Assembly: GCF_000224145.3 (NCBI RefSeq)
Contig: NC_020166.2
Span: 3,155,561-3,219,560, forward strand
DNA from: Ciona intestinalis
Lineage: Eukaryota > Chordata > Ascidiacea > Phlebobranchia > Cionidae
Direction: 5' to 3'
Length of the DNA: 64,000 bases
The notes below the pieces were generated by a model. That model had not been told where the DNA came from, made no database searches, and was given only the letters and a program-made list of their open reading frames with translations. Below, in pieces: positions 10,126 to 23,600 of the stretch (within the stretch, counting starts at the first letter, position 1; each line of letters starts with the position of its first letter). The translations under genes were made by a program, and so were the position numbers.

Positions 10126-10815
10126 ATTTTCCATCACCGGCAGGTGGAGCGCGCGAGTTGTAGACCACGGTGAAGGTGTTTTGTACGAGAATAATATTTT
10201 TACCCTGCGAAAATTATGCTAAGCTTTAACTCAAACATATCTCAGGTTTACAAATAGAGCAGCATCTTCAAAGCCATTTTTACCTTAAACTCGCTATCCC
10301 ACTTCGTCCCAGCCATGTTTTATTTGTGTAAGGGATTTAAATTCACGGTTCTTGACTATGTTTTGTCTCCGAACCTACAGCACAGGAATATTACTATTGT
10401 TCGGTTAAGGCGTATAAAAACAAACCTTTTTTCCAAGTTTCTAAGGATCTAAATAAAACCCAAACTGTGAAAAATATTAAATTTTTAAACTTTAAATAAC
10501 AAGTGTTCCGAATTTTACAAATTTTTACCATATTTTCTAAATTTTTCTCGCACAGTGGTCATTTTTCGCACAATATTTATTTATATTCATATACATTATA
10601 TCTTCATAATCCGTCTATTTCTGTATTTTTCTTTTTAGTGACGTCATCTACACAGTTTTTTCATTAATATCTTGCAAGTTTCGTTAAACTGAGATTTCTA
10701 AACCAGACCTCGACTATTACACCCGTTTTATCATGATTATAAACTGTGAGATTATCCGCACTGTGTACCTTCCTATATGCTCAAGTCATTCCTCATTCAC
10801 CATTTTTATACCTTC
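10126..10815 (+). terminator. 3' UTR of the cyclase-LIM gene
   Basis: No coding potential. AATAAA at 10452-10457 gives a predicted 3' UTR of about 350 bases. The remainder up to the MITE at 10816 is AT-rich with nothing recognisable. Confidence 0.5.
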
Positions 10816-11001
10816 ATAGTATAACGTGGGGTAAGATGGGTACCATTGGCACATAATATCCTAATCGTGTATTTAACAGCTAACAACGCTCTTTTAAGAA
10901 TCGTAAGGCTGCGGTTGCATAACTCTGTAAATATTCTTTACAACCAAATTGGAGGATAAAAAATTATGCACACATGTACCATCTTTCCCCAACTTACTAT
11001 A
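10816..11001 (+). mobile_element. ~190-bp MITE copy
   Basis: ATAGTATAACGTGGGGTAAG to TACCATCTTTCCCCAACTTA. Confidence 0.78.
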
Positions 11002-14000
11002 TTGGCGAACATTTTATTAGTTGTCCCGTGTCAAAATTTATGTTTTATTTTCGAAACCGTCAATACGAAAAAATTGGAAGTCGATGTCAATATTTTTTAG
11101 TTTTTTTTAAAAACGCCTCGCAGATTAATCGCAATTGAGGTAGGTACACGTCCAAATGCTAGACATTTTTGCAAGCGAAATGCATTATTAAATTTCCCCA
11201 GCCAAACAATAACGGTTGATCGTTTTACAAATGCATCTGAAAGCAAGGTATGTGTTCCTTGAATTGGCCGAAAGGATCGGCGCAGTTTGAGATATTGGAT
11301 ACATCTTCAAGTGAGAGAGCGGCTTCAAAAAATCGAATTGTTTTATGTGTCAAAGCGGGTAACGAGGCGAGTAAAACAGACTTCCCATTATGCCCGAAAT
11401 ACTGTTGCCTGCGGTAGTGAGTAAAGCACAAAGCGCAGGCTCAGTGACCGTGAAGTGAAGGTATAATGACATTTCAATTGCGCCGCCCCAAAACCAATGG
11501 GAAAACGGTGTCGCAATTTGCATGCTTACTTTTTTGCGTATCATAGCGTAACGGGGAAGTTTTATACAATTACGAAATCACGGCGCATTACGTAATACAA
11601 CATCACGATAGCAATTGGTTTCTGGCTCATTACCAAAGGAAGTCTTGATATTGTTTTAAACATTGTGCAGTGTATATACAGTACAAACCACAAAGGGAAC
11701 GCGGAATATTCTGTTACGACAAACCGAACCTGGCGGTTTTGCAGGAAAATTGGTCACGGGTTTATGGGTTTTACGAGTTTTAAGCTGCCTGGTATTTTGA
11801 CTTGTGTTTTACACGGCGTGTCTGAAAATTTTAATCACATAAACCTGTTCTGTTGGACTTTGCTGACGCAGAATTGCCGCAAATAAACTGTAGTCTTATC
11901 TGATGGTACTGCGACCCATACGACCCCCCAAGCACTGATTTTGCTTGATGCTACGAAATTACAGTCTGTCGTTTCAAACAGGCAATGATGACACCTTTGG
12001 GGTGACAGGGGCTTAGGTAACCTTTAGTTAAGTACAGTTTGTTTACTGCCAAATTCACACAATTGGGATACTGACGTCATACAAGATCTAAACGTAAGGC
12101 AGGACAAAAGGACAAAGATTATAGAAAATGCATTGCAACTTAGACCGTTCATCTACGTTGCGCAGTACCAACGGTATTAGCTGCAACAGGAGAGCGCTAA
12201 AACTAGTTTTATGCGGCAGAGCGACCGAGAGAGAACAAAGGCCCCCTGTTCGCGAGGGCTAATCGCCACTATGTATTCTGTCTCGTCTACTTTCCGGAAG
12301 GCTAAAATTTTTGGCATATTTCTTACGATTATAAGTCGCACCCATTTGAACTTGACAGTGCTATGTTCTGTTGGCTTCTTGCATATTTACCGATTGCAAA
12401 ATAGGAAACCAAGACACCACGCGTCCAATATACATTGGTTCCGTCTCACGGGAAAATAACATTTTTATAGACGGCCTGCAATCTTGGTATTTTCCGGTTC
12501 GTTTCTCAGAGCGCCAGGTTTTTGGAATATCGTCTCGTCTTTTCACTCACAAACGGTCATTACCTCTTTATTCTTCAATGCGTCAGTATCCCATTACACA
12601 ACTGTGCCAAGATTTGAAACGATTACAGCCTGGAACCAGGAAATTACTTTCAAAAACCGAGAAAAATCGGAAGTCATGCACTACAAATGACACCGACTGC
12701 CAATTGTACTGTACATGGCACATGCCCTATTCTCCCATTATGACGTCATAAACTTAATGTAAAACACTGGAATTGGTCATTGCGTAATGGAAATTCGTAA
12801 AGGAGAAAACTGGAACTATTTTGCGCTATTCCTGGAGGTTTGTTAATGACAGAGACAGTGTGTTTATAATGGTTGCCCAATCCAAACAAAAACTTATAGG
12901 CCACCAAGAATTATATACACGCTTCTCGAGCGAGTGAGGTCAAATGGGCCCGTAGTCAATATATGTCTTCGGTAATAGAACTTGACTTATGTTCGGTTCG
13001 TTAGTTTCAAAGCTTGTTGTCGAGACAGAAAGGACTTCCACGTTTCGACTGACAGCCAGAATCAAATATACATCTCGTTAGGTTTAATTAGGAATTGAAA
13101 TGTGTGCTGACGTATCTACGCCACAACTTGGCTGCTGGTATGTTATGTCGTTGGCTCTAATACCCAGCATAAATCCCCATATGGGTTAAAAGCTCAATTA
13201 AATACTGATAGACCAGCCGAAAGTGTCGGTTACGTGCCTTTGGCATGCAGTGCTGAAAGGTCCCACAGAAATAGCAATGATGCACAGTGACAAATGTAGC
13301 GTTGTTAGGTAATGCCGAATGGACCGAAGTGAAAAGACGGACAGGCTGAACGGCGTTTCGCTGGTTTCCTGAGTGGCCGAGGCAATATCGTTGCTTTTAG
13401 ATCGATTATTTGGTAAACAGTTGCAAAAGATGAACTGCGAGAGAGCCAAGAAGAGACGCAGCTTCTTCCCGTTGTGTTTTGCCCGCAGCAGATAAGCGCT
13501 TGCTAATCAACGCTTAACGCACTCGTCTGTTTTAAGTTGTCCGTGAATGCCAAGTTAAAATAGTTAGCGTTATAGCTATACGGTAAAATTAGTATGAGAT
13601 AAATTTATAGGCACTATTTTGAATCGTTTTGCTTTTATGACAGATAGCCTCTAGCGTTTGTTTAGCAACGTTGGCACCGGGCCAATTTTTGTTCGGGCTC
13701 TAGTTCGCCTCGAAACAGACACGGCTTTCCGAATGACGTAACAGCACACCCGGCACGACCCGCTTTTTTTCCCGGGCACTTTGGTTATCGCCATTGTGTG
13801 AAGTCTGATTCACGCCTTGCAGAAAACGGTGGCACGATTAATACGGTCAATTTGGTGTCTCGTAAGGCAAGTACGAAACCTGTATGTTTATTGTACAGAT
13901 GGACGAACTTGAAAGTTAACGTTGTTTAGTGCAGCCAGGGATATATGCTTTAGTTTAAGTGATAGAAAAATAATATACGCCTGTGGTAAGCAGTCTTAGT

Positions 14001-14144
14001 GATCGGTCGGTATGGAATTTTTGCGGGAGGGGATCGTTTTTTATATTTAACTTAAACGTCGTCGCGGATTGAACTTGACCGATCGCTGTTTCTTCGTTTC
14101 GTATGATGTAGAACGTGGGTAGACCTCAGCGTATTTTCGTGGGT
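11002..14144. other. Repeat-free, less AT-rich intergenic region
   Basis: I found neither SINE nor MITE copies in these ~3.1 kb, although they recur every 1-2 kb in the flanking introns. Base composition is visibly less AT-rich than the neighbourhood. Several short open frames occur (the longest at 12371-12751), but none shows a domain or joins to a neighbour. It lies upstream of the signal-peptide exon at 14654, so it may hold its promoter and enhancers (inference), or exons of a gene I cannot recognise. Confidence 0.4.
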
Positions 14145-14330
14145 TATAGTACTGCGGGATAAGATAGCACACAATATCCTATGATTTATCGTCGTGTTTT
14201 TAACAACTAAAACCAACGCTATTTTTGAGTCGTGGGGATGCGGTTATATTATAGTCTGTGAAAATTCTCTATTTTATATCAAATAGACGAAAAAAATATG
14301 AAGACAATCTTTTTGCAACTTGTTATATAT
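14145..14330 (+). mobile_element. Degenerate MITE copy
   Basis: Starts TATAGTACTGCGGGATAAGA; interior order is kept (CGTGTTTTTAACAACTAA, GTCGTGGGGATGCGGTTATA); right end eroded. Confidence 0.6.
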
Positions 14331-14653
14331 ATACACATTTGTGGATTGGATTGAACGTAATGCAGGCTATAGTGTTTATAGCTTAATGTTCATTAAAAAG
14401 TGATGAAATCGCACGTCAGAGTAGGCCGCATTGTGTAGGGTGATTTATTTCGTAATTTTGGCTTCAAGTTCGGTTATGTTACACCAAGTTACAGTTACCG
14501 ACAAGTGAATTACCCGATAAAGTGCAGTCTCAATCCCCTGGCGGATTTCTTAAGCATTGAATTTCAGATCTCGTCTAATCCCGACGGCAAACATTTTGTA
14601 TTCGCAGGGTTTTGACCTGAATCAAATTTGAGACTTGTAATTGAAAAACTAAA
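14331..14653 (+). promoter_or_regulatory. Immediate upstream region / 5' UTR of the VWA-FN3 gene
   Basis: Sequence directly before the signal-peptide ATG. I see no clear TATA box; the context before the ATG is AACTAAA. A promoter or 5' UTR is inferred from position only. Confidence 0.3.
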
Positions 14654-17600
14654 ATGCGGATTGCAAGCTCTCTGCTGGCGGTCGGAATTCTGCTGCTGGT
14701 ATCTGCGAACGACGCCGCCAACGGTAAGGCGCATAACTGCTTCTGTGGGAAAATGGGTTCAGGCATTTACAGTAAATAGTAAAGTGCTGATTGTTTTACA
14801 ACTTGTGTGGTTTCACCGCATCGTATATATGCACATCACTGTTCGACAATGATTGAGCGCATACATGCGCCGAGTGATCGCTCGGTACCGCAGGAATTCA
14901 GTTATATCTCTAAAAGTTGGAGTAATGGGGCGTTTCCAAACGTCTCATCTTTTACCTCAAACCCAAAACACGTATCCTTCAAGCATAATGCGCATTTCAA
15001 AGGATCAGTTAAAGTAACGTGCCTCTAAAAACGCACTTTATGAGCGAACCGAGTCGCTCTATGTGCCACATTACTGCAAATCAGATCAAACGATAAGAAT
15101 GCCAAAGAAAAGAACGTCCGGTGCGGTGAACGTACCTTTCACTTGTTGGCGTTTATTTTTGGATTATTTGTTTTTCCTGTCACCAGCTTGAACAAATGTA
15201 TATTGTTAAGTCTAATTTTACACAAACATTAATTCACTGCTATATATATATATTTATACTGTATGCGAATTTAACGCCTGTTTATGAATCTTTTTTACTC
15301 GTTTTTACTGAAAATGTTTGTTTGCAGCAGATGGTATATTGACGTCAAAGAAACGATTTATAAACTTCCGGTGGTTATCTTAAACGTTTACGCCCACGCC
15401 GCGAATAAATCATACTTTAAAGTTAACACACGTATACATATTTCGTGCAGTAAATAGGGAGCTGGGTAAGATGGTCCATGTTTTTATTTCATGTGTCGTT
15501 GCAATTGGTGGTTAATTACGGAAAACTGCATAATTGTATATAACCGTATTCGGCTCTAAAAAACAAAAGATCGTTTTTAAGGGAACGCATAAAAAAACAC
15601 ATGAAACAAAATATATATACAGTAGGGTGGGGGAAGATGGACACCTGTTCATTCTATTTTCTCTTCCAATTTGGTAGTAAGCAAAAAACATTCAAAAAAT
15701 TATGAAACTGTATGTTCACAACTCCAATGCACCGTTGTTAATTGTTTAAAACACGATTAGAGGATATTTGGATATAATGTGCTGAAGGTGTCCCATCTTT
15801 CCACACCCTACTATACTTTATAAAATATAGAAATAAAATCAATGCCACTAAGCGTACGTAAATATACATTGATTCACCTAACGTGTTCGGCTCAGCCAAA
15901 AATCGAGAAATTGGAGTTTGACATTTTTGTGTAAATAGTTTATTTTCACGTGACCACATCTGCTGAGAAAATCGTTCCCACGCTAAATGGGCGACTCTTT
16001 TTTTGTTTATTGTTTCAAAGTAATTTCCGGCGCCGTGTCCTTTGGCAAGACACTTAACGCCACTTTCTTCACCCCAATTGTCCGTTTTTGGTTGTTTAAG
16101 CTGTCAGCCATACATTCCAAAAGCATAAAAAATTACCAACAAAGTTACATACGTGTTATACCAACTGCGGTTGTCCGCCATGTAAGAATAAATAAGTTAC
16201 ATTCATCCATAGACCATAGAAAATTTAGTAGATTGCGATTAAGATTTCGGTTATTCCTCGAAGATAAACTGCCCTGGAGGCCACGTTGGTCTATCGGTGG
16301 TGTACCGAAGGCGGGAACTGTCTGGATTTTCAATTTAAGTTCATTATTTGACGCCTGCAGGTCTTAGGTCTATATATAACACAAGAAAACTTAGTCCTAA
16401 TTCGATAGAATGTTTCAAAGGTTACGGTCGTATTGTCTATGTGCCGAAAATGCCATTTCCGTTCGAAGCGTCGCGGTTTGGTTTCGTGGGATAATGTTGT
16501 CAATTGGTTTGAACCTTTGCTTAAACTAAAGAGCGACACGCTGTTTGGTTGCGCGATTTGAACCGCAGTCAATAAAGGAATGGAAATTGGTTTTATAACC
16601 GCGATTTGAACGCAAATTACCTGTTGATAGTTTGTGCTATGGGTATTTGATACGAAAGATACGTACGAAGGATAAAGTACTTCTGTATGCTGTAGTTATT
16701 TTACTAAATATGTGTACGTAACATGTTTATTTTATTTCTAGGTTTTATTTTTTAAATTTCCGTTTATGACTATGTTCTTACAACATTTATATAGTAGGGT
16801 GTCCAAAGATGGGACACTTTTGGCCCATAATATCTAAATATCCTGATCGTGTTTTAAACAATTAACAACGGTAGATGGAAGACATGTGAATGCAGTTTTA
16901 TAATTGTTTTAGATTTCTTTGTTTATACCAAATGAGACGAGAAAATAGAATTCAAAGGTGTCCCATCTTCCCCCACCATTTCGTACGGTCTACTAAAATT
17001 CAGTTTAGGCCAATACGTCGAATATAATCCTCATATGAAGTTAAAACGCATGAAAACAAAAAAGAGCATTTTTTACGGTGCTGATTTACTTTGCAGAGAA
17101 TGAAACATGTCGCCCAAGACCTTTGGATATTGTGTTTATGCTCGATGGATCTAGAAGTGTGCGGCCAAAGAACTTTCAAACTGTAAAAGATTATGTCAAA
17201 AACTTCACCGATATCTTTGAAGCTTTTGGCCCGAACGACATGCAAGTTGGCGTGGTGGGTATTTGGTTAATTGTCTTATCCTTTCGAGTGTCCATCGGAG
17301 CGGAAAAGCGCGAACGCAAACACAAAACTTTTTGCGAGGTTGCGTTACACACACACAACATACACCTATAGCGAGTGATTATATAACGGCACGTCCAGCA
17401 GTGGGTATAAGATTTGGATTTTTGCATTATGGGCTGTAAAATGCTCGTGAGTGTACTTTTGCAAAAGTAAAAAAAATATTAAAATTTTGCAAAAGTAAAA
17501 AAAATGTGTGTAGAAAAATATAGCTTTTTCTACCGTGTCCAACAACGGTATATTTTAAACTGCGCATCATTATCCCAACTAAATGAAATTGAAACAATTT

Positions 17601-20600
17601 TGAATGCATTAGAATTATACTAGTTTTTTTGCCCGCCCTTTTACGCCGCTCTTTTAGGCCTTCACACCGTACGAAGGCGTAATCTATAAAACGTCAAACC
17701 TGCACGCCCGCTCATATTACCACGGTTGTCGAACTCAGGCACCAAGATGCGATAAATCTTCCTCGCTTCTTGGCTTTCTCGCACAAAATTCCGCAGCGTC
17801 AATTGGTCAAGTGAAAAGCTGGTTCAGCTGGTTTTCTTTCTCCTAATTGCCGACCACCCGAAACTTGTACGGATCATGATTGCAAGTTACCCGGCAACAT
17901 AAGCAGTTTAGTTTTGTTCATAAAGCAATAAATCTTGCATTTTAGGATTTCCCATAAGGGGCCGGTTTAATACCAGCTGAAAATATCGGCTTACGCCAAA
18001 TTTGCACCTTGCTTGTGCGGTTAATGGGAAAATGTATACCTCTTATGAATAGTTGTGCAGATGAAATGTGTCTTTTGTAAACATTATGCAGCGTATGTGG
18101 CCATCCATTAAAGTAATTCACCAAAATGCAGTATATATACGGCATATGTCAATTTATTATTCGGTATATTTTTTGTGAGCAATATAACTTAATATACGTA
18201 TTCATATGCTTTATAATTAGTATAGCTAAATCTTGGTGTTTGTTTAAAACTATGATATTTTGCAGATACAATTCGGCAGCGGTGTACGAGAGGAAATTCT
18301 ACTGAACCAATTTTACGTCAGGCATGAGCTGATGGAGGCAATCGACAACATTCGTTATATGGAGACGGGTAAGAAACGTTATGCGATCGCGGTACTTACG
18401 AATATGTAGTTTCTAACTCACATTTAAGTTTATTATTGCTTTGGCCAATTTCCTGCGTGCAAAAGACCACAAGTAGTATATAGTACTTTCGGGGCGATCG
18501 GACACATTTAGCACATAATATCCAAACATCCTGATCGTGTTTTAAATAATTAACAGCGGTCTATGGGAGTCGTTACGGTTAGATACAGTTTTGTTATTCT
18601 ATGAATATTCTTTGTTTATTACCAATTGGGACGAAAAAATAGAACGAAAGGGTGTCCCATCTCCCCCCACCCTACTGTATATATACAAAATCGTAAAAGT
18701 GTTTCTTTAAAAGACTGGTACACAAGAAAAGGAAAGTAACGCTTAAACGACAGTCTTTATAGCACGTTTGTGGATAAAACAGAAGTACAAAACTTTTCAA
18801 TAAACGCGTGGTCGTTGCACCTTGAAAACAGTATGTAATAAATCTTTTCATTAGGCAACAGTTATGGCTTAATGGAAAGTGTGCATAAAGAAACGACCTG
18901 ACCAGAGTGACCGCGGAGTCTCGGGTTAAAGTCGTTAAATCTACGTATTTGAAAAATGTGCTGATTAAAACTATTTGAAGTCAATATTTGCTAAGATTTT
19001 GGTGAAAAACAAAGGACTCACATTGTGAAAATGCATCGTTACTGGCAATTTAAATTATATACGGGACATCGCAACGGTTTCAACTGTTTATTTATAATAG
19101 AACACCTGTTGGTAGCACTGTGCATGTTGCCAATAGGTAGATAACCTTGGTTATTGTAAAAATGAAAAGTGGTACATTCTGATGTACTACTTTATATCCC
19201 AACTAGCGTTATGCGAAAAGTAGTAGATTCTGATAAAATGTCACAGACGTGACACCTTTAGCACATAATATCCAAATATCCGGATCGTATTTTAAACAAT
19301 TAACAACGGTATATGGGAGTCGTGAACAAACGTTTTTTTATAATTCCCCGAATGTTCTTTGATTACTATACCTAATGGAGCAAGAAAATAGGGTAAAAAG
19401 GTGCCCCAGCTTCCCTCACCCTACTTATATGGATATATTATCAGAAAACTCCAGGACTACAACTTAAAAGTACACACACAATTTTGGCTCCCTTTTAAAC
19501 TGAGATTTATTCATGTTAATACACAAGGTACGATGACGGGCCTTGCGCTTCGGAAGCTTGTGACGGAAACATTGACCGTGGAGCACGGGGCAAGAGTGGA
19601 CAACCCGATAGTTCATACAGTCGTTGTTATTATCACTGACGGGAAATCGCAAGATTATAGTCGCGGCGGGGTCACGAAGTGGACGAAAGAGGCGAAGGTA
19701 TTTGTGTTTGTGTACTGTGTCTATATAACTAAGAGGTCGCTATTTAAGGTATCAGTTTATCTTTATTTAGGAGTCTCTTTGGCGTATTTGTTTTTAATGT
19801 TGGTTTATCTTATTTGGAGTTCGTTTTTAAGCGCCTGTGAGTAGATTTTCTTTATCGGGTTTTATAGCTTGGGTTTCTCGGCCTAATATGTCGGACATTG
19901 TTTCCATCTTTTAACACCAGGTCTGGTTTCTATTTTCCACAGGCTCGAGGATTTGAAATATTCGCTATCGGCATTGGCAGGAAAGCGAACCGAAAAGAGT
20001 TGCTGGAGATGGCGTCTGAACCAAAAGAACTGCACACTTTTAGGGTGCAGAATTTTAACGCAATTAAGAGGGTCGACGTCAACTTGAAGGACCGCATCCT
20101 GTGCGGTGAGGCATGACGTTATTAACTTTAACCCTAAGTTGGATTTTGCCGAAAACTACGTTTTTGTCGGCTCATTAAAATTCCATTGCACCGAAAACAT
20201 TGCCGCAGTGTATAGTTAACACGTACAGTAGGCCTACCCTGTGTACCGCTGCGCGTAACATCGTCCTCACGGGTAGGGTACAACTGTTGAGTTATTACGC
20301 CCAAAATATGGACTGGCACGATCTTTGAGGCACAGCTATGCAAGCAATCAAGTTTCGATGCTCAAATCAATCTTATTGTAATTAAAAATCAGTTAAGCAC
20401 CTACGGGCTTAAGGCTCGACGCTGCTACCATTGTGGGCGTATGTGTCAGTGGGCAAGACACTTAAAGGCAATTGCTCCAACTCAGTACTCACTAATGGGT
20501 TGTTTAAATTATCAGCTATACACTAATTAAAATGAAAAATCAAAAAAATGATCACTCATAAAATTACATATTGGCTAACTCGTAAGAGGGCGCGGGGTGT

Positions 20601-23600
20601 ATGAAACAAGACACCCGTGTTATAGCGACTGTTATTACCCTGCCATGCGAGGATGAAAAGTTGCATTCGTTCACACTTGCACCCACAACATCGTAATTTT
20701 GGTCACTGCTGTAATTTTGCACCTTACATTTGTAAAACATGCTTTCAAATCAAGAACAATTTTGCACGAGCATTTACCTGCATGTCGTAATTGCGTGCAT
20801 GCGCAGACGTGGACGAGTGCGAAATTGGCAACTACACCTGCGAACAGTTATGTCATAACACCGAAGGATCATACATATGTGAATGCTACGATGGCTTTGC
20901 TCTCAACGACGATCAAACGACTTGTTATGGTGTGGTATACATTTCACATTGCTTGCTATAATTGTGTCAATCAGCTCACATGTGCACTTGCTGTAATCAA
21001 TATTCGTAAGTCACTACGACGGGATTTGAATCCGTAATACCTGAGTCCCCATTTTCGTGTTGTGTGATAATTTTCATAACTTGATTGAATTAAACAGTGG
21101 TTCTCAAAAAAAAGATTTTTGATCATTTTTTAATAATTATAAGCACATTTAAGCACAAAATTACAAGAATTCTCCACACAGAAAAAGAACAAAGTCACAT
21201 GCAATAAAACAAACCTTAGGAGCCACAAAACCCGCTTTTAAAAAAAAAGTCCAACATAGGTGCAGACAGACCTGATCACTTTGAGAACCACTGCCATAGC
21301 ACGTTTTGTCATCACTTGTGTGTTTGTAATTCACCACATTCCACCACACAGATGCCGACCCTTGTCTGTCCAACCCATGCTCACATATTTGCACTGTAAC
21401 TGGCCATGGCAACTTCCTGTGTTCATGCCCGCTCAACATGGAACTGGATGGGAGTGGTTCACATTGTAGATGTAAGAATGGACAAATAAGCATGATCTAT
21501 AAACAACGCCAAAGTCCCTTTAATATAAGATTATCTTTATTTTATGTAGAAATAATTTTCATACTGAGGAGTCACTTTTTGTGTAGTTGTAAAGAATGTC
21601 ATATATTCTGTTTAAAAAGACTTTAATTTTATCGGACTGGTTTGGGAATAAATTATTAGAGTATAAAGTGGAGTACGATAGGACATGTTTCGATCTTCTT
21701 TCTTGGACCATTTGGTATAAAACAAAGAATATAAATCATATACCCGTAGCTTAAGATTGTAAAAGAGCATTGTTAAAAGACAACCAGGTTTAGTTTCTCA
21801 TGATATCTTATCTTACCCCACAGCACTATATATGTATATCTAGACTACAGATATTAATAAACAATATGTTATTTAGAATCTTGGATGATAACAATATGCT
21901 TTTTATAAAATGACTTAATGCATTTAACACTTCATTAACTCTGCCCAATTGTACCCACCTACTAGTATAGTAAAGTTATATAGGTCTAAGAGTATCATGT
22001 TAGCAATAAGTCCATATATGCCTAGAGGAATATTTTCATTTTTTTAAGTTTTGAATTTGAAAAACTGTGTAACTTGATACACACTTTCACTGATAAACCA
22101 GCTGTGCCAACTTATCACTCAGTATATCAACATTCCAGACTTACCACCACCAACACCCACAAGTCTTCAAGCAATCCATGTAACCCACACCAGTGCGGTT
22201 GCTTCATGGACAGTGGATCCATCAAAAGAGTTTCTGGTTGACCACTACCTTTTGATGTACACGCGTTCTGATGGGCAAGGGAAGATTGAATTAAAAGAAG
22301 TTTATGGTAAGTACCTAGGTTCAGAAACAGCATTCTAGGTTTAGATTTAGCAATTTTTTATTTTAGAAATGTTAAATATCATATATACACCGGCGCCGTA
22401 GCACAGTTGGTTAGCACGCCTGCCACGAACCTCGTCGTTGCTACCATTGTGGTTGTGGGCGTATGTGTCCTTGGGCAAGACACTTAACAGCAATTGCTTC
22501 AACCCAGTGGTAACTATTGGGTTGTCCAATTTATCAGTCACACATAAAAAGTAATCACCCACAAAGTAACATGCTTGGTAACTCGTAAGCTGCCAGGAAA
22601 TGTTTGAACACCCATGCTATAACGACTGTCGTTTTTCCGGCACACAAGAATAAAGTAAGTTACATTTATTTATTCATTTATTCATATATAGAGAAACTGG
22701 GGAATAGAATTATCACAGTTTAAAGTGTAATAAGGAATATTTTATAAGCCTAGTTTTATGTCGTGTTTATTTCATACATCTTAACAGGTAACACCACAGT
22801 GGATCTAGTAGACCTTGACCCAGATGTCAAGTACAATATATCACTTGTTGTTGCAACCAAAAATGATGTATCTGTTCCAACCGAAAGGCAATTTAAAACA
22901 CGTAAGTTACCAAGTAATGTGATAACATGCCACAATTACTAAAAAACAATGGACCAAAACAATCGTATTTGATAAATCTCTGTTTTCTAAGGTGTATTGG
23001 TCACGACTTATAAGTGTTGTGTTTTCGAACGACTGTTATTTTAATGCTACTTCCAAAAACTAAAGTCAGTCATTCATACAAAAAAAGAAACAAACTGAAG
23101 TGAATTATTCAAACATTCATCCATTTGTTCATTTTTTCACAGTTGCTCTTGGTGAGACCGTTGTTCTACTTACCCAACCAACTTTAACCACCATGACGGC
23201 AACTTGGGCACCAGCTGGTGGTGACGGATTGACCGGGTACGAGTTATCTTATCGACCAGTTTCTGAAGAAGATACTGGAGGGGTTGGAGTTGGCCCACCA
23301 CCAGCTGTAAGTAGTTTGTTTTGTTTATTGTAGTGCAGCGTGTGATGATACTATGAAAAACATAACCTAGTTTCCTATTTATTGCTTCGAAAAAACACTA
23401 GCAAAAATCATTTTATTTATAAAATGAAGAGAAGGGGTGATAATATAGTATTATGGGATAAGATGAATACCTTTAGCAATTTTTATCCCATGTTTTCTGA
23501 CCGTGTTTTTAACAATTAACAACACTTGTAGAAAGTTGAATGATTCTGTAAACATTTTGTGTTTATTACCTAATACACAAATAACAATAAAAACAATAAA

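Larger units (their letters stand above)
14724..17096 (+). other. First intron of the VWA-FN3 gene
   Basis: The longest intron of the gene, as is usual after a signal-peptide exon. It holds a degenerate and a good MITE, one SINE and another MITE (listed separately). I see no further exon; the phase-1 donor at 14723 joins directly to the VWA exon at 17097. Confidence 0.5.

Noticed and set aside
12371..12751. 126-codon open frame in the repeat-free region
   Set aside because: No domain, no good splice context, overlapped by similar-sized frames on both strands.
15987..16367. 126-codon open frame
   Set aside because: Runs through a SINE copy; translation is of repeat sequence.
22389..22462. 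tRNA gene
   Set aside because: A/B-box-like motifs belong to the SINE head; the sequence does not fold as a complete cloverleaf and is repeated many times.
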